Notes: generated by a model from the letters alone, not told the origin. 64,000 bases of DNA from Paenibacillus tuaregi (GCF_900086655.1 NZ_LT575476.1:1639214-1703213), one strand, 5' to 3'. Numbered from the stretch's first letter, positions 8,136-18,917 are shown. Numbers and translations: made by a program.

Positions 8136-11100
8136 ATGAAAAGAATGTTATCGTGCTTAACCATACTTGCTCTATTTATTAGTTTGATACCGCTTACAAA
8201 TGCTGAGGCAGCGTCGAATGTGAATATTGCCCTTAACAAAGCTGCCGCGGCAAGCTCAACTGAAGATTCATCCAAAACACCTGCGATGGCTTTTGACGGA
8301 AACTCTTCAACCCGGTGGTCCTCGAGTTATTCTGATCAGCAGTGGATTAGCGTTGATCTAGGTACAATAACAAAGATAAGTGGCGTGAAGCTGAACTGGG
8401 AGGTGGCTTATGCGAAATCCTATGAGATTCAGACTTCAAGCGATAACAGCAATTGGACTACTGTGTATTCCACAACAACAGGTCAGGGGGGAATTGACGA
8501 AATCTCTTTTGCAACTAACAGTGCAAGATATGTAAGAATGTATGGCATACAAAGAGCGACGAATTACGGTTTTTCCCTTTGGGATTTTGAAGTGTACGCT
8601 GCTGATGGAAATCCAACCAATCCGGGGCAGACGGATATTGTATCCGGCGGAATTTACAAGCTGACTGCCTCCCACAGCGGCAAGAACCTTGAGGTTGCTG
8701 GCGGTTCAACTGCAGACGGAGCCCAAGTGCAGCAATGGTCCGATAACGGGCGAGCCCAGCAGCAATGGAAGGTGGTTGACGTTGGCGGCGGATATTACAA
8801 GCTGCTCGCTCAATCCAGCGGCAAAGCGCTCGATGTAGAGGGAGCATACACGCATGATGGAGCCAAAGTCCAACAGTGGACAGATAACGGACAACCGAAT
8901 CAAAAGTGGAAAATCACGGATGTAGGCGGCGGATATTATAAGCTGATCTCCCAATCCAGCGGCAAAGCACTCGATGTGGCCGGAGGCTCAACAGCCGATG
9001 GAGCGAGTGTGCAGCAATGGGCCGATAACGGGAACAGCCAGCAGAAATGGAAGTTCACCGAAGTTACAGCGACACCAACTGATACCACCTCACCTACAGT
9101 CCCAACCAACCTAACAAGCCCGTCTAAGACGGACACAACCGTAACCCTGGCATGGACAGCATCCACGGACAATGTCGGCGTAACAGGTTATGACATCTAC
9201 AGAGGAACTACGCTCGCAGGATCAAGCACAACAACAAGTTATACGGTAACGGGTCTATCTCCAGGCACCGCCTACAGCTTCACTGTAAAAGCGAAGGATG
9301 CAGCAGGCAACGTGTCCGCAGCAAGCAGCGCCTTAAGTGTAACGACTGCTCCAGCTTCAACTCATACGGGGTTCTATATTAATGGAACCACGCTCTATGA
9401 TGCCAATGGGAATCCTTTTGTGATGAGAGGGATCAACCACGCTTACACTTGGTACAAAGGCCAGGAGTCCGTTGCGATACCTGCCATTGCCAAGACAGGC
9501 GCGAATACGGTCAGAATTGTTCTCTCGGATGGCCAGCAGTGGACCAAGGACAGTTTGTCCGCAATTCAGAGCCTGATCACCCTGTGTGAACAAAATAAAC
9601 TGGTAGCCGTTCTTGAGGTGCATGACGGAACAGGCTCTGACAGTGCTGCTGTTTTGAACAAAATCGCGGATTACTGGATTGAAATGAAAAATGCATTAAT
9701 CGGCAAAGAGAAAACCGTGATCCTCAACATCGCGAATGAATGGTACGGAACCTGGAGCGGAGCGGATTGGGCCAACGGTTACATATCGGTTATTCCCAAG
9801 CTGCGGAATGCCGGTATTAAGAACACAATCATGGTTGACGGTGCAGGATGGGGGCAGTATCCTCAATCCATTTTTGACTATGGGACCCAGGTGTTTAATG
9901 CTGATCCTCTGAAAAATACGATGTTCTCTATCCACATGTATGAATATGCTGGCGGAAATGCTGCAACTGTGAAAAGCAACATCGACAATGTTCTGAACAA
10001 AAACTTGGCCCTTGTGATCGGTGAATTTGGCATTAAACATACAAGTGGGGATGTTGATGAGGCTACCATCATGAGCTACAGCCAGCAAAAGGGAGTAGGT
10101 TATCTCGGGTGGTCCTGGAAAGGAAACGGCCCCGGCCTGGAATACCTGGATATGTCCAGCGACTGGGCCGGAACCAGCTATACGGAGCAAGGGAACGCGA
10201 TTATTAACGGTCCAAACGGGATCAAAGCCACGTCCAAGATCAGTACTGTGTTTAACGGAACTTCCGATAATCAGGCCCCAACAGCCCCGGTAAATCTTAC
10301 GGGCACATCACCGACCTACTCTACGGTTCAGCTGACATGGGCCAGATCGACTGACAACGTGGGAGTGGTTGGCTATAACGTGTACAAGGACGGGGCATTA
10401 ATCGATATCAGCCAGACAGCAAGTTATACAGTAACCGGCTTGAAGGCCAGTACCAGTTATGTGTTTACTGTAAAAGCTATTGATGCTGCAGGAAATGTCT
10501 CCTCTCCCAGCAATGCGGTAAGCATTACAACGAAGGACAGCAATGACGTTACGCCTCCAACGGCGCCAGTTGGTCTGACTGCGGTGGCAGCCATCACAAC
10601 TGCTAAACTTGCATGGTCTGTCTCGACAGATAATGTAGGTGTGGCAGGCTATTATGTATACAACAATGGCGAAAAAATCGGTTCAAGCACAACGACAGGC
10701 TACACGGCTGCAGGCTTGAAGGGCAGGACATCTTATACATTCATGGTAAAAGCTTTTGACGATGCGGGGAATCTATCGGATGCGAGCAATGAGGTTACGG
10801 TGACCACAGGCGATCCAGGTCATCCTCAGGAGATTGACCCGGGTGTCATAGATAATTATTCTACCTGGTATGTTGGCCTCAATGGTGCCGACAAGCCTGC
10901 AAATCCAACCATTGCTTCCCTTTCCCCGCTTAGTAATGGTGGGTTAAATATGACCTTTGACCTTAAAGCGGAGAATTATCCAGCTTTCCAGGTAGACCCG
11001 GGTCAGGCTGAGAATTGGAGTGCGTATACAAACATGAACCTCATTGTAACGAATCCAAATACCACTGAAGTTCAGCTGCAGCCGATTGTTAAAGATAGGG

Positions 11101-11840
11101 ATTGGAAATGGGTTGAACTGGGCCAATACATTAAAATACCACCAAAAACAACCATGATGGCGACAGTTCCTTTATCAGGCTTGCAGAATAAGAATGTAAA
11201 CCGGATTATTCTGAGGGTTCAAAGCGGGAACGGCGTGGCGGGTAGTATTCAGCTGCATACTCTCAGTTTTGATTTAGCGGGCGATGCTTATGCTTCTACT
11301 ATTGCGGAGATGAACCGTCCCAAATCAGCCAGCTATTTCCCATGGGACTTTGAAGAGTCATCGTTTGCTGGAAATATCTCAAAAGGCCTGAACGGGGATA
11401 CAATTTATGTTAATTATGCATCTACTCTTAGCAGCACGGTATCTGCCGGTGTAGGTACAGAAACCAAGCCAGGCCTTGGTATTGGAGATGACTGGTCGAA
11501 GTATGCCAGCGTCTCGTCTACCCTAACGAATACCGGCAGTACACCCGTCCGTGTATCGCTGGTATTAAGAGTAGGCGTCGGCTGGCTTTGGGAGGAAACA
11601 GGGGGACAGACCGGGGTTGATCCTTCGGTTGAAAGAGTAATCGGCCCTGGGGAGTCGGTTGATGTTGTGTATCCTCTGAATTCCCCAATATGGAAATCCG
11701 CAAAGACAGATTGGGTGAATAAAGCGGTTATATCTGATCTAACTAACATCAGAGGCATCCTGTTCAAGGTATACGCCGGTGATGGTGAAGCTGTATCTGC
11801 GGGTAAGCTGAATATAACGAATTTTCAGTTGAATTTTTAG
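8136..11840 (+). CDS. Secreted multidomain endo-beta-1,4-mannanase, GH5 subfamily 8
   Basis: ATG 8136 was chosen because GGAGG sits at 8122-8126 and the signal peptide (MKRMLSCLTILALF, cleaved near AEA) begins here. The 1234-residue protein contains an F5/8 type C/CBM32 domain (28-160), a ricin-type beta-trefoil with three QW-like repeats (167-310), FN3 (318-405), a GH5 catalytic domain (409-715), two more FN3 domains (713-893) and two C-terminal beta-sandwich carbohydrate-binding-like domains (about 900-1048 and 1060-1234). Candidate catalytic residues are Glu535 in NIANEWYG and Glu630 in VIGEFG. The catalytic domain closely matches the pattern of Bacillus GH5_8 mannanases (MRGINHAYTWY, WGQYPQS). 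It carries no dockerin, unlike its neighbours, and probably acts as a free enzyme on mannan or glucomannan. The identity of the two terminal modules is uncertain. Confidence 0.93.
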   Translation: MKRMLSCLTILALFISLIPLTNAEAASNVNIALNKAAAASSTEDSSKTPAMAFDGNSSTRWSSSYSDQQWISVDLGTITKISGVKLNWEVAYAKSYEIQTSSDNSNWTTVYSTTTGQGGIDEISFATNSARYVRMYGIQRATNYGFSLWDFEVYAADGNPTNPGQTDIVSGGIYKLTASHSGKNLEVAGGSTADGAQVQQWSDNGRAQQQWKVVDVGGGYYKLLAQSSGKALDVEGAYTHDGAKVQQWTDNGQPNQKWKITDVGGGYYKLISQSSGKALDVAGGSTADGASVQQWADNGNSQQKWKFTEVTATPTDTTSPTVPTNLTSPSKTDTTVTLAWTASTDNVGVTGYDIYRGTTLAGSSTTTSYTVTGLSPGTAYSFTVKAKDAAGNVSAASSALSVTTAPASTHTGFYINGTTLYDANGNPFVMRGINHAYTWYKGQESVAIPAIAKTGANTVRIVLSDGQQWTKDSLSAIQSLITLCEQNKLVAVLEVHDGTGSDSAAVLNKIADYWIEMKNALIGKEKTVILNIANEWYGTWSGADWANGYISVIPKLRNAGIKNTIMVDGAGWGQYPQSIFDYGTQVFNADPLKNTMFSIHMYEYAGGNAATVKSNIDNVLNKNLALVIGEFGIKHTSGDVDEATIMSYSQQKGVGYLGWSWKGNGPGLEYLDMSSDWAGTSYTEQGNAIINGPNGIKATSKISTVFNGTSDNQAPTAPVNLTGTSPTYSTVQLTWARSTDNVGVVGYNVYKDGALIDISQTASYTVTGLKASTSYVFTVKAIDAAGNVSSPSNAVSITTKDSNDVTPPTAPVGLTAVAAITTAKLAWSVSTDNVGVAGYYVYNNGEKIGSSTTTGYTAAGLKGRTSYTFMVKAFDDAGNLSDASNEVTVTTGDPGHPQEIDPGVIDNYSTWYVGLNGADKPANPTIASLSPLSNGGLNMTFDLKAENYPAFQVDPGQAENWSAYTNMNLIVTNPNTTEVQLQPIVKDRDWKWVELGQYIKIPPKTTMMATVPLSGLQNKNVNRIILRVQSGNGVAGSIQLHTLSFDLAGDAYASTIAEMNRPKSASYFPWDFEESSFAGNISKGLNGDTIYVNYASTLSSTVSAGVGTETKPGLGIGDDWSKYASVSSTLTNTGSTPVRVSLVLRVGVGWLWEETGGQTGVDPSVERVIGPGESVDVVYPLNSPIWKSAKTDWVNKAVISDLTNIRGILFKVYAGDGEAVSAGKLNITNFQLNF

Positions 11841-11876
11841 AAAATTAAGCTAACTAAATTTGCATCTGTTTACCCC

Positions 11877-11912
11877 GGGGCTGTCCCATTAGACGGCCCC
11901 CTTTCTTTGTTG
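11877..11912 (+). terminator. Rho-independent terminator after the mannanase
   Basis: GGGGCTGTC (11877-11885) pairs with GACGGCCCC (11892-11900), followed by CTTTCTTTGTTGTT. Confidence 0.75.
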
Positions 11913-12111
11913 TTCACATCTATAGCTTCATCCCCCCGGATGAGGCTTATTCTTTTTTTAAAGCATACTAGGGAAATACGACTCTAAGTCTAAAAAGCAA
12001 ATTTACGGCAAATAAAAGCTTGAGTTCTTACCTGCGTCTACTAAAATTAACCGGTTGAAATACCTGGTTTAGAATCGGTTCAGAGGCTGGAGATAGAATA
12101 GAAATAAAATA

Positions 12112-12181
12112 TTCGACATAAAATGACAGATTATTATAAATACACAGAGTAAATTGTCGATATATGTTGTAAGATTATATC
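12112..12181 (+). promoter_or_regulatory. Candidate promoter with Spo0A-box-like motifs upstream of the SLH operon
   Basis: TTCGACA at 12112-12118 is an exact 0A box (TGTCGAA) on the minus strand, and TTGTCGAT at 12154-12161 differs from the box by one base. TTGTCG (12154-12159), a 16-bp spacer and TATATC (12176-12181) could serve as a sigma-A promoter with a 78-nt leader. The rest of the gap 11841-12258 is AT-rich and otherwise featureless. Promoter and Spo0A control are inference. Confidence 0.35.
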
Positions 12182-12258
12182 TTTTTTTAAAAGATGGGTG
12201 TTTTTGTAAAATTAAGCATGGCTTTTATTAATCAATTACACATCAGGAGGTACGACAG

Positions 12259-14853
12259 TTGAAAATATACTCACTGAAATGGGCAGTTGTCCTCGTTTCA
12301 CTTCAGACGATGCTAGGGGCTACTGCCTATGCTGATGCGTCTGCTAACACCACTTTTTCAGATATCTCAAAGGTAACAAGCGATAAAAAAGCTGCAATAC
12401 AAGAGGCTGTGAGCCGGGGGCTGTTATCGGGAGATCCCCAGGGGACTTTTCGTCCAGCAGCATCGTTAACTCGACAAGAACTCGCGGTGTTACTGGTAAG
12501 AGCCTTAAAACTGGAGCCCAGCTCGGATCATTCGATGTTTAAAGATGTGAAAGATAATCAATTTGCTGCACCATATATAGAAGCCGCACAAAAAGCGGGC
12601 CTTCTGTCAGGGGATGGAGCTGGAAATTTCCGTCCGAATGAGCCGGTTACCAGGGAAGAACTGGCCGCTGTGTTTGTTCGTGCGGTTGGAGGTACGGATG
12701 CGAAGAGTGGATCAATCATCAATCCCAAGGATCAGTTCTTAGTAAGCAATTGGGCGGCGGAATCTGTTAAAGCTGCTCTTCGTCTAGGGTTGATTGATCA
12801 TAAAGATAGTAAGGTTAATCCGCAGGGATTAGTAAAAAGGGAAGATATTGCGGCTTATCTTCTGGATATTTTTAATACCCAAGAGCAGACCGCAGTAATT
12901 GATAGCGTCGATAGAGATATCGTCACCATAAATCAGGTTCCATATCTTATTGACGGGCAGTTGAAGGCTTTCATTGGCAATTCCAATAAAGAGGCATTAG
13001 TCGGAGCAAAACTGAAGTTTAACTCGCGCAACCGCCGTGTGGATGGCTTGAAGGAGCTCGAGATTATTCGGAAAGATGTTGTTCTGGATACGAATGGCCT
13101 GACTGAAGCCAGTGTGCTTAAGATTTCTGGCGACAATGTCCAAATTAAAGGGGATATTAAGGGGCAGCTTGATCTTGAGGAAGGCGCTTCGAATATTCAG
13201 TTATCCGGAAACGTAAATCATCTCACGGTGAACTCTAGCAAGGGAATTTCCATCAAAGGAAATGGTTCAATTAAAGAGCTTAAGGTTAGTAATTCAAACG
13301 CTAAATTAATATTAAATCCTGCTTTGAAGATCGATGTAGTTCAGCTGCCTAAGGACACATTGGTCGCCCAAGTGATCCAAAATTACAATGAAGTACGTCA
13401 ACAGATCGGGCAGGTACAGGATGTGAATGGGAACGGGGTAACAGAAAAGCCTCCTGCAGCGTCTATCCCCAATACAACTGAAATAGGCTCAACACCAGAA
13501 GCCCCAAAAGTTAATCATGAGCCTAGTGTTATCTCAAAGATAGACGATGTTTTGTTCAGTGCAGGAGATCAACTCAAAACAATAAATTTGTCAAATGTTT
13601 TTACTGATCCTGATGGAGATACTTTATCATTTACAGCAGTTTCTTCGGATAGCGATATTGTTCGTGTTACTACTACGAAAAAGCTCAACGGGGACGAGTT
13701 GAACTTATTCTCCGTTAACTCGGGAACGGCTGTAGTTACAGTAACGGCAAATGATGGACATGGACATGCCATGGCAGTTACGTTTTCTGTTACAGTTCAA
13801 TTTGCACCTCCGTCCTCCTCTAACCACGATCCCGTGGTGAAGAATGACCTGGCCGCGGTCACTGTAGATGTCACGGATGGAGTGAAGAAAATCAGCCTGG
13901 CGGATGTATTCCAGGACGAAGATGGAGATGCATTAACCTACACCGCGGAATCGTCGGTAACCGGTGTGGCCACGGTAGCGGTAAATGGCAGCGAGCTGAC
14001 CCTCACACCAGTGAATGCGGGTACGGCAACCATTAAAGTTACAGCAGACGATGGAAAGGGCGGTAAGGTAAGCTCAAGTTTTACACTTACTCTGACTCCG
14101 GCTCCTCTTGTTAACCACCAGCCTGTTGTTAGCAATACGATCAGTGATGTTGGTACTGAAACAGGCGCCCAAGACAAAACCATCGGACTTTCCTCCATTT
14201 TTAGTGATGAGGATCAGGATGTACTCACCTATTCTGCAGTTTCATTAGACGCAGGCGTAGCTACAGTTTCCGTTACAAATGACCAGTTGAGCATTACACC
14301 GCTTGTAGCGGGAAGCACTACAGTCACGGTTACAGCGAGTGATGGCCATGGGGGAAGCGTTCAAACCAACTTCAAGGTCACGGTGCAGGAGAAAAAAGGG
14401 ATCTTCTTCTCCGAGCTAGTCTGGGGGCAAAGTGAGGCAAATTTGCAAATCATAGAGATCTATAATCCCACTTCCGAGACCATAGATGCCTCCAAAATCA
14501 GAATTGAGCGCAGCGACGGCGGTGAACCGATTGTTATTAGTCCTCAGTCTGGAGCTTATGTTCCGGGGGGAGCAACCTTCACGATTGGGGAAACCATGTA
14601 TTTTGGCGACGTAGACGTCCATGTTGATTACTATACAGATATGGGCTTCTACAACGATGATTCAAACCCAGTTACACTTTCACTCTACTATGACGGTCAA
14701 TTGGTAGATACTGCAGTATACACGCCTCATACGAGCAAGACCAGAATCTCTAATCTTACCCACGGGAACGCCGGCCAATACGAGGCAACGGAGTGGACTG
14801 ATGAAGGAACGGATTATACGGACGGTCTAAATTCCTATAATGGGGTCGAATGA
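12259..14853 (+). CDS. SLH surface protein with solenoid-like region, Ig/cadherin-like repeats and lamin-tail-like end
   Basis: Translation probably starts at TTG 12259, eight bases after AGGAGG (12245-12250), and gives a signal peptide (cleaved near AYA). The 864 residues contain three N-terminal SLH motifs (about 30-205; TRQE, TREE and a divergent KRED), a hydrophobic-periodic segment (about 215-380) that could form a beta-solenoid, three repeats of about 95 residues starting NHxP and carrying DPDGD or DEDGD calcium-site-like loops (418-515, 521-612, 618-708), and a C-terminal lamin-tail-like domain (about 713-855; LQIIEIYNPTSE). SLH motifs would anchor it to the cell-wall polymer. It is followed 23 bp later by a longer paralogue in the same operon. 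The function is unknown; a surface adhesin or binding protein is the best guess. Confidence 0.88.
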   Translation: MKIYSLKWAVVLVSLQTMLGATAYADASANTTFSDISKVTSDKKAAIQEAVSRGLLSGDPQGTFRPAASLTRQELAVLLVRALKLEPSSDHSMFKDVKDNQFAAPYIEAAQKAGLLSGDGAGNFRPNEPVTREELAAVFVRAVGGTDAKSGSIINPKDQFLVSNWAAESVKAALRLGLIDHKDSKVNPQGLVKREDIAAYLLDIFNTQEQTAVIDSVDRDIVTINQVPYLIDGQLKAFIGNSNKEALVGAKLKFNSRNRRVDGLKELEIIRKDVVLDTNGLTEASVLKISGDNVQIKGDIKGQLDLEEGASNIQLSGNVNHLTVNSSKGISIKGNGSIKELKVSNSNAKLILNPALKIDVVQLPKDTLVAQVIQNYNEVRQQIGQVQDVNGNGVTEKPPAASIPNTTEIGSTPEAPKVNHEPSVISKIDDVLFSAGDQLKTINLSNVFTDPDGDTLSFTAVSSDSDIVRVTTTKKLNGDELNLFSVNSGTAVVTVTANDGHGHAMAVTFSVTVQFAPPSSSNHDPVVKNDLAAVTVDVTDGVKKISLADVFQDEDGDALTYTAESSVTGVATVAVNGSELTLTPVNAGTATIKVTADDGKGGKVSSSFTLTLTPAPLVNHQPVVSNTISDVGTETGAQDKTIGLSSIFSDEDQDVLTYSAVSLDAGVATVSVTNDQLSITPLVAGSTTVTVTASDGHGGSVQTNFKVTVQEKKGIFFSELVWGQSEANLQIIEIYNPTSETIDASKIRIERSDGGEPIVISPQSGAYVPGGATFTIGETMYFGDVDVHVDYYTDMGFYNDDSNPVTLSLYYDGQLVDTAVYTPHTSKTRISNLTHGNAGQYEATEWTDEGTDYTDGLNSYNGVE

Positions 14854-14876
14854 ATAAATAGAATAGAGGGAACGCC

Positions 14877-17800
14877 ATGAATTCAAAAACAAACAAATGG
14901 CTGGCTGCATTAGCTATAGCCGCTCTTGTAGCCCCGACGGCTTTGCAGCCGATTGCACAGGCAGCCAGTGGTTCATCGAGCAGAGCGGCCGGGGCCAACT
15001 TGCCATTTAACGACATCAGCAGTCTGGCTGCAGAGCAAAGAACAAGCATCCTGCAGGCCGTTGAAGCCGGGCTTCTGCATGGCGACCCTGCAGGATCATA
15101 TCGCCCGACGGATTTGTTAACCCGTCAGGAGATGGCCGTCCTGTTGACCCAGGCCCTTCATCTTCCTGTTTCCAAAGCAGCTAAAAGCAGCTTTTCGGAT
15201 GTTAATGCAAAGAGCTGGTCCAGTCCATACATTGAAGCGGTTCATCGCGCGGGACTCATGAATGGAGACGGCAGCCTCAAATTCAGACCTAAAGCCGCAG
15301 TGACCAGGGAGGAGGCAGCGGTACTGCTTATGCGTGCCGCGGGGCTAACTGTCACAGTGGAGGCCACCGAATCTGCTAAGCTTACCGACTGGAGCCGTGT
15401 CAGTTCATGGGCCCGGCCTTACGTAAATCTAGCCTTACAATCAGGTTCTATGGCTGCGGAGCAGAACGTATTCAAGCCCGGATCTCCCGTGCAGCGTCAA
15501 GATATCGCCCGTTTTTTGATGGCTACCTTTTTCCCGGAGAACCACTTGGCCCAGCTCCAGAAAGTGGAGGACGGCAAGGTCTTGATTAACGGAATTGAAT
15601 ACAGACTTGCGGATTCAGTAAAAGGAATTTTGCAAGCCTCTAACCAGGATGTTCTGAAGGGAGCCGAAATCCAATTTGAGGCCTCGAAGGGCACTGTTCA
15701 ATCAATCTCCAAACTTGTGATTCATGCGAGCGGACGAGCCGCTTCAGGGCAAGCCTCTGAATTCAGCGGAAATCTGGTGTTAGAGGGACACGATGCAGTG
15801 GTGAATGGAGATCTGATCGTTGACGGCGATTATATTTCCATTCGTAACCTGAACGTTAAGAGGGATCTGACAATTACGAAAAATCTGGGGCATGATTTCT
15901 ATGCCTCCAAGCTGACGGTCCTTGGGAAAACATCTATTCAGGGCGGCGACCAAGACACGGTGCTGTTTGACGGATCTGAGCTGAGCCATGTTGAGGTTTC
16001 TAAACAAGATGTACATGTGGTTACTCAAGGCAGTTCGAACGTTGCCAACATGACATTGACTTCAAACGCTACGATAGAGAACGATTCATCCTCTGCGCTG
16101 AAGCAGGTGAGCATCCTTAGCGGTGCTCAGCAAGTCAAATTACAGGGGAATATTCAGCAATTGTCAGTCAACAGTGATCAGCCTTTGACTCTTACAGGAC
16201 AAGCCTCTATTAATACTATGGTTGTAAATAATGCTTCTCCAATCACCTTGGGAGTGTCCGGTACCGTTTCTAACCTGCAAGTAAACAATCCTTCTGCAAA
16301 TATCAGCGTAAGCTCATCTAGTCAGATTGTGAATACTTCATTAGCACAAGGTGTTTCCTCGGCAACTGTGACTGGCAGCCCAAGTGCATCTGGTACAACA
16401 TCGGGTGCATCCCAAGGCTCGTCAACACCAGTTGTGACGAATACGGCACCTGTCTTAAAGACGAAATACAGTGATCAAGCGATGACGACAGGCGAGCCAG
16501 AACTGCTGGTCGATCTGCTGGGACATTTCGTAGATGCGGAGCAATCCGTACTTAAATATACGGCGGTATCTTCAAGTTCAAGCATTTGTTCCGTGAGATT
16601 AGAAGGGACAGACTTATATATAAAAGCGGTCGGCAAAGGAACGGCTACGATTACGATAGCGGCGGATGACCAGGCTGGGAAAAAGGCGGGAACAAGCTTC
16701 AAGGTCCGCGTTAATGAGCCCCCAGTGTCGTCAAGCATTCCTGCTCAGACGAAACAGTTAGGGAGCGGCGACCTCACTTTATCTTTAGGAGCATTTTTCA
16801 CGGATTCTGAGAATGATCCATTGACTTATGAAGCTGCTATTAATGATCCATCCATTGCCACATTTACCCTGGTTGGTGATCAATTGGTCATCACTCCGAT
16901 AAAGACAGGGCAAGCCCAAGTTACAGTCAAGGCATCTGATGGATGGGGAGGCATTACGAATCAGCCGTTTCAATTGGAGGTAACGTCTGCCGCTAACAGA
17001 GACCCGGTAGTTAATCAGAAGCCTGCTAACCAGCTCATTACTGTAGGCGATGCCGATTACATCCTTGACCTGTCACAGGTATTCCTTGATCCGGATGGCG
17101 ATCCCGTCCATATTACAGCGGAATCCTCGAACTCATCTGTTGCGACTGTATCGGTTAACGGGAACCAAGCTGTGGTTCATGCTCTTTCATCAGGAACAGC
17201 TAAAATCACTTTGAAAGGATCGGATGGTGGAGGAAACGAGGCTTCGACTGATTTTGATATAACGGTCAACGAACCTCCGACCACTGTAGTGATTCCTAAT
17301 CAGACCAAAGAAATAAACACAGGCGATATCCAATTATCCTTAAATCAATATTTCTCGGATCCCGACAGCGATACCTTAACTTATAGTGTGCAGGAAATTT
17401 CCGACCCGAATGTTATGAAGGCAGCTGTCAATGGCGATGTCCTTACTCTTACACCGTTAATGACGGGCAGTACTTCGGTATCTGTCAAAGCTGCAGATGG
17501 CCGGGGAGGGGAAACTGTAGTCAGCTTCCAGGCCGTTGTTACGGATCAAGCCAAGCTGAATCAGAGTCCAGTCGAAATTCAGCCGGCAGACAAGACGCTT
17601 ACAGTAGGCGATCCGGTTTATTCTCTTGATCTTGGCTCCGTGTTTACGGACCCTGACGGAGACCCACTAACTTATGAGGCATCCTCTTCGGATTCTTTGG
17701 TTGCCACAGCAGAAGTGGATGGAGCTCAATTAAAGATTCAGGCTCTGAAGGCAGGAACAGCAACCATTGGTGTTAAGGCTGTGGATGGTCACGGAGGGGA

Positions 17801-18917
17801 AGCTTCAACTTCCTTCAAAATAAACGTCCAATCAGCAGGTTCATCCACTCCGTCCTCCAATCATCCGCCAGAGGTTCAGGCGTCAATTTATGAACAAGTG
17901 CTGACTACTGGGGTTACTAACCCAAGAACGTATGACTTAACTCAATTGTTCAGCGACGCTGATGGGGATGCCATGACCTTTACTGCTGTGTCAGAATCAG
18001 GAAGTGTGGTGAACGCAGCGGTTCATAGCGGAATGCTGGACCTTACCCCAGGTACCCAAGCGGGAAGCACCAAGGTAACGATTACAGCGGATGACGGAAA
18101 TGGTGGAACAGCCGCTTATGATTTTCGAGTAACGAATGCTCCTCTTGCGACTAATGGAATTGTTCAAATCCGAACGAAGCAGGGGGTCAACGATCCAATT
18201 ACTTATGACTTGTCAACGGTGTTTCCGGGGGAAACCTCATTTAAAGTCTATTCGGGTACGGCAGACTCTACATTTGTGGGACCGATTCCGCTTAACGGCA
18301 CGATGTGGACCTGGAACGGCGATCCTCTTCAATACTATTGGGTAATCGGGGCGAACGGTACTGCCGCTGTATTCCAAGTGTCCGCAAGCCCTCAAGGACC
18401 AGAAGAGCTGTATTTCTCACAGTATATGTCCTTGGATAAAACCCGTACGGCTATAGAGCTTTTCTATAATCCGGTAGGAGACACGTCTGTGCCTATAGAA
18501 AATGCGGGATACTCTCTTGAGGTTCATCAGTATAATACAGCGACAGGTACACCTAAAATTTGGTCCCAGCCTATTGACAAGTTTTATAAGGGGATGCCCT
18601 TTATATTTATTGATCCCATTTTCTATGACTTTTTTGATCTCGTTAACGTAGCTTATTACAACGTAGAGCTTGGGACAGATCCGCGGGGCTTGGCCCAGAC
18701 GAACACCAATGTAACTACAGGTTATGTCCTTAAGAAGAATGGCGTAACTATGGATGTGCTGGGAGACCCGGATGGCAAAACCCAGTTTATGCCCAATGAC
18801 GGAACTATTATTCGTAAATCAGGCATAAGAACCGGATCTTCGTCTTACAGTCTTGCTGGAGAGTGGAATTCTTTCCCTAAAGGCACGATTCAGTATTTTG
18901 GACGCCATACGCCATAA
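14877..18917 (+). CDS. Long SLH surface protein, paralogue of the preceding gene
   Basis: The ATG follows GAGGG. The 1346-residue product has a signal peptide (cleaved near AQA), three SLH motifs (about 40-215; TRQE, TREE, QRQD), a long repetitive beta-rich segment (about 225-500) resembling a solenoid, six Ig/cadherin-like repeats beginning near residues 521, 613, 707, 798, 894 and 995, plus a degenerate seventh, each with a D-x-D/E-x-D loop, and a C-terminal lamin-tail-like domain (about 1173-1346; AIELFYNP and SLAGEWNSFP). The architecture copies that of the preceding gene but with twice as many repeats, so the two arose by duplication followed by repeat expansion. The third SLH motif is divergent in both. 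Likely surface-exposed; the ligand is unknown. Confidence 0.88.
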   Translation: MNSKTNKWLAALAIAALVAPTALQPIAQAASGSSSRAAGANLPFNDISSLAAEQRTSILQAVEAGLLHGDPAGSYRPTDLLTRQEMAVLLTQALHLPVSKAAKSSFSDVNAKSWSSPYIEAVHRAGLMNGDGSLKFRPKAAVTREEAAVLLMRAAGLTVTVEATESAKLTDWSRVSSWARPYVNLALQSGSMAAEQNVFKPGSPVQRQDIARFLMATFFPENHLAQLQKVEDGKVLINGIEYRLADSVKGILQASNQDVLKGAEIQFEASKGTVQSISKLVIHASGRAASGQASEFSGNLVLEGHDAVVNGDLIVDGDYISIRNLNVKRDLTITKNLGHDFYASKLTVLGKTSIQGGDQDTVLFDGSELSHVEVSKQDVHVVTQGSSNVANMTLTSNATIENDSSSALKQVSILSGAQQVKLQGNIQQLSVNSDQPLTLTGQASINTMVVNNASPITLGVSGTVSNLQVNNPSANISVSSSSQIVNTSLAQGVSSATVTGSPSASGTTSGASQGSSTPVVTNTAPVLKTKYSDQAMTTGEPELLVDLLGHFVDAEQSVLKYTAVSSSSSICSVRLEGTDLYIKAVGKGTATITIAADDQAGKKAGTSFKVRVNEPPVSSSIPAQTKQLGSGDLTLSLGAFFTDSENDPLTYEAAINDPSIATFTLVGDQLVITPIKTGQAQVTVKASDGWGGITNQPFQLEVTSAANRDPVVNQKPANQLITVGDADYILDLSQVFLDPDGDPVHITAESSNSSVATVSVNGNQAVVHALSSGTAKITLKGSDGGGNEASTDFDITVNEPPTTVVIPNQTKEINTGDIQLSLNQYFSDPDSDTLTYSVQEISDPNVMKAAVNGDVLTLTPLMTGSTSVSVKAADGRGGETVVSFQAVVTDQAKLNQSPVEIQPADKTLTVGDPVYSLDLGSVFTDPDGDPLTYEASSSDSLVATAEVDGAQLKIQALKAGTATIGVKAVDGHGGEASTSFKINVQSAGSSTPSSNHPPEVQASIYEQVLTTGVTNPRTYDLTQLFSDADGDAMTFTAVSESGSVVNAAVHSGMLDLTPGTQAGSTKVTITADDGNGGTAAYDFRVTNAPLATNGIVQIRTKQGVNDPITYDLSTVFPGETSFKVYSGTADSTFVGPIPLNGTMWTWNGDPLQYYWVIGANGTAAVFQVSASPQGPEELYFSQYMSLDKTRTAIELFYNPVGDTSVPIENAGYSLEVHQYNTATGTPKIWSQPIDKFYKGMPFIFIDPIFYDFFDLVNVAYYNVELGTDPRGLAQTNTNVTTGYVLKKNGVTMDVLGDPDGKTQFMPNDGTIIRKSGIRTGSSSYSLAGEWNSFPKGTIQYFGRHTP

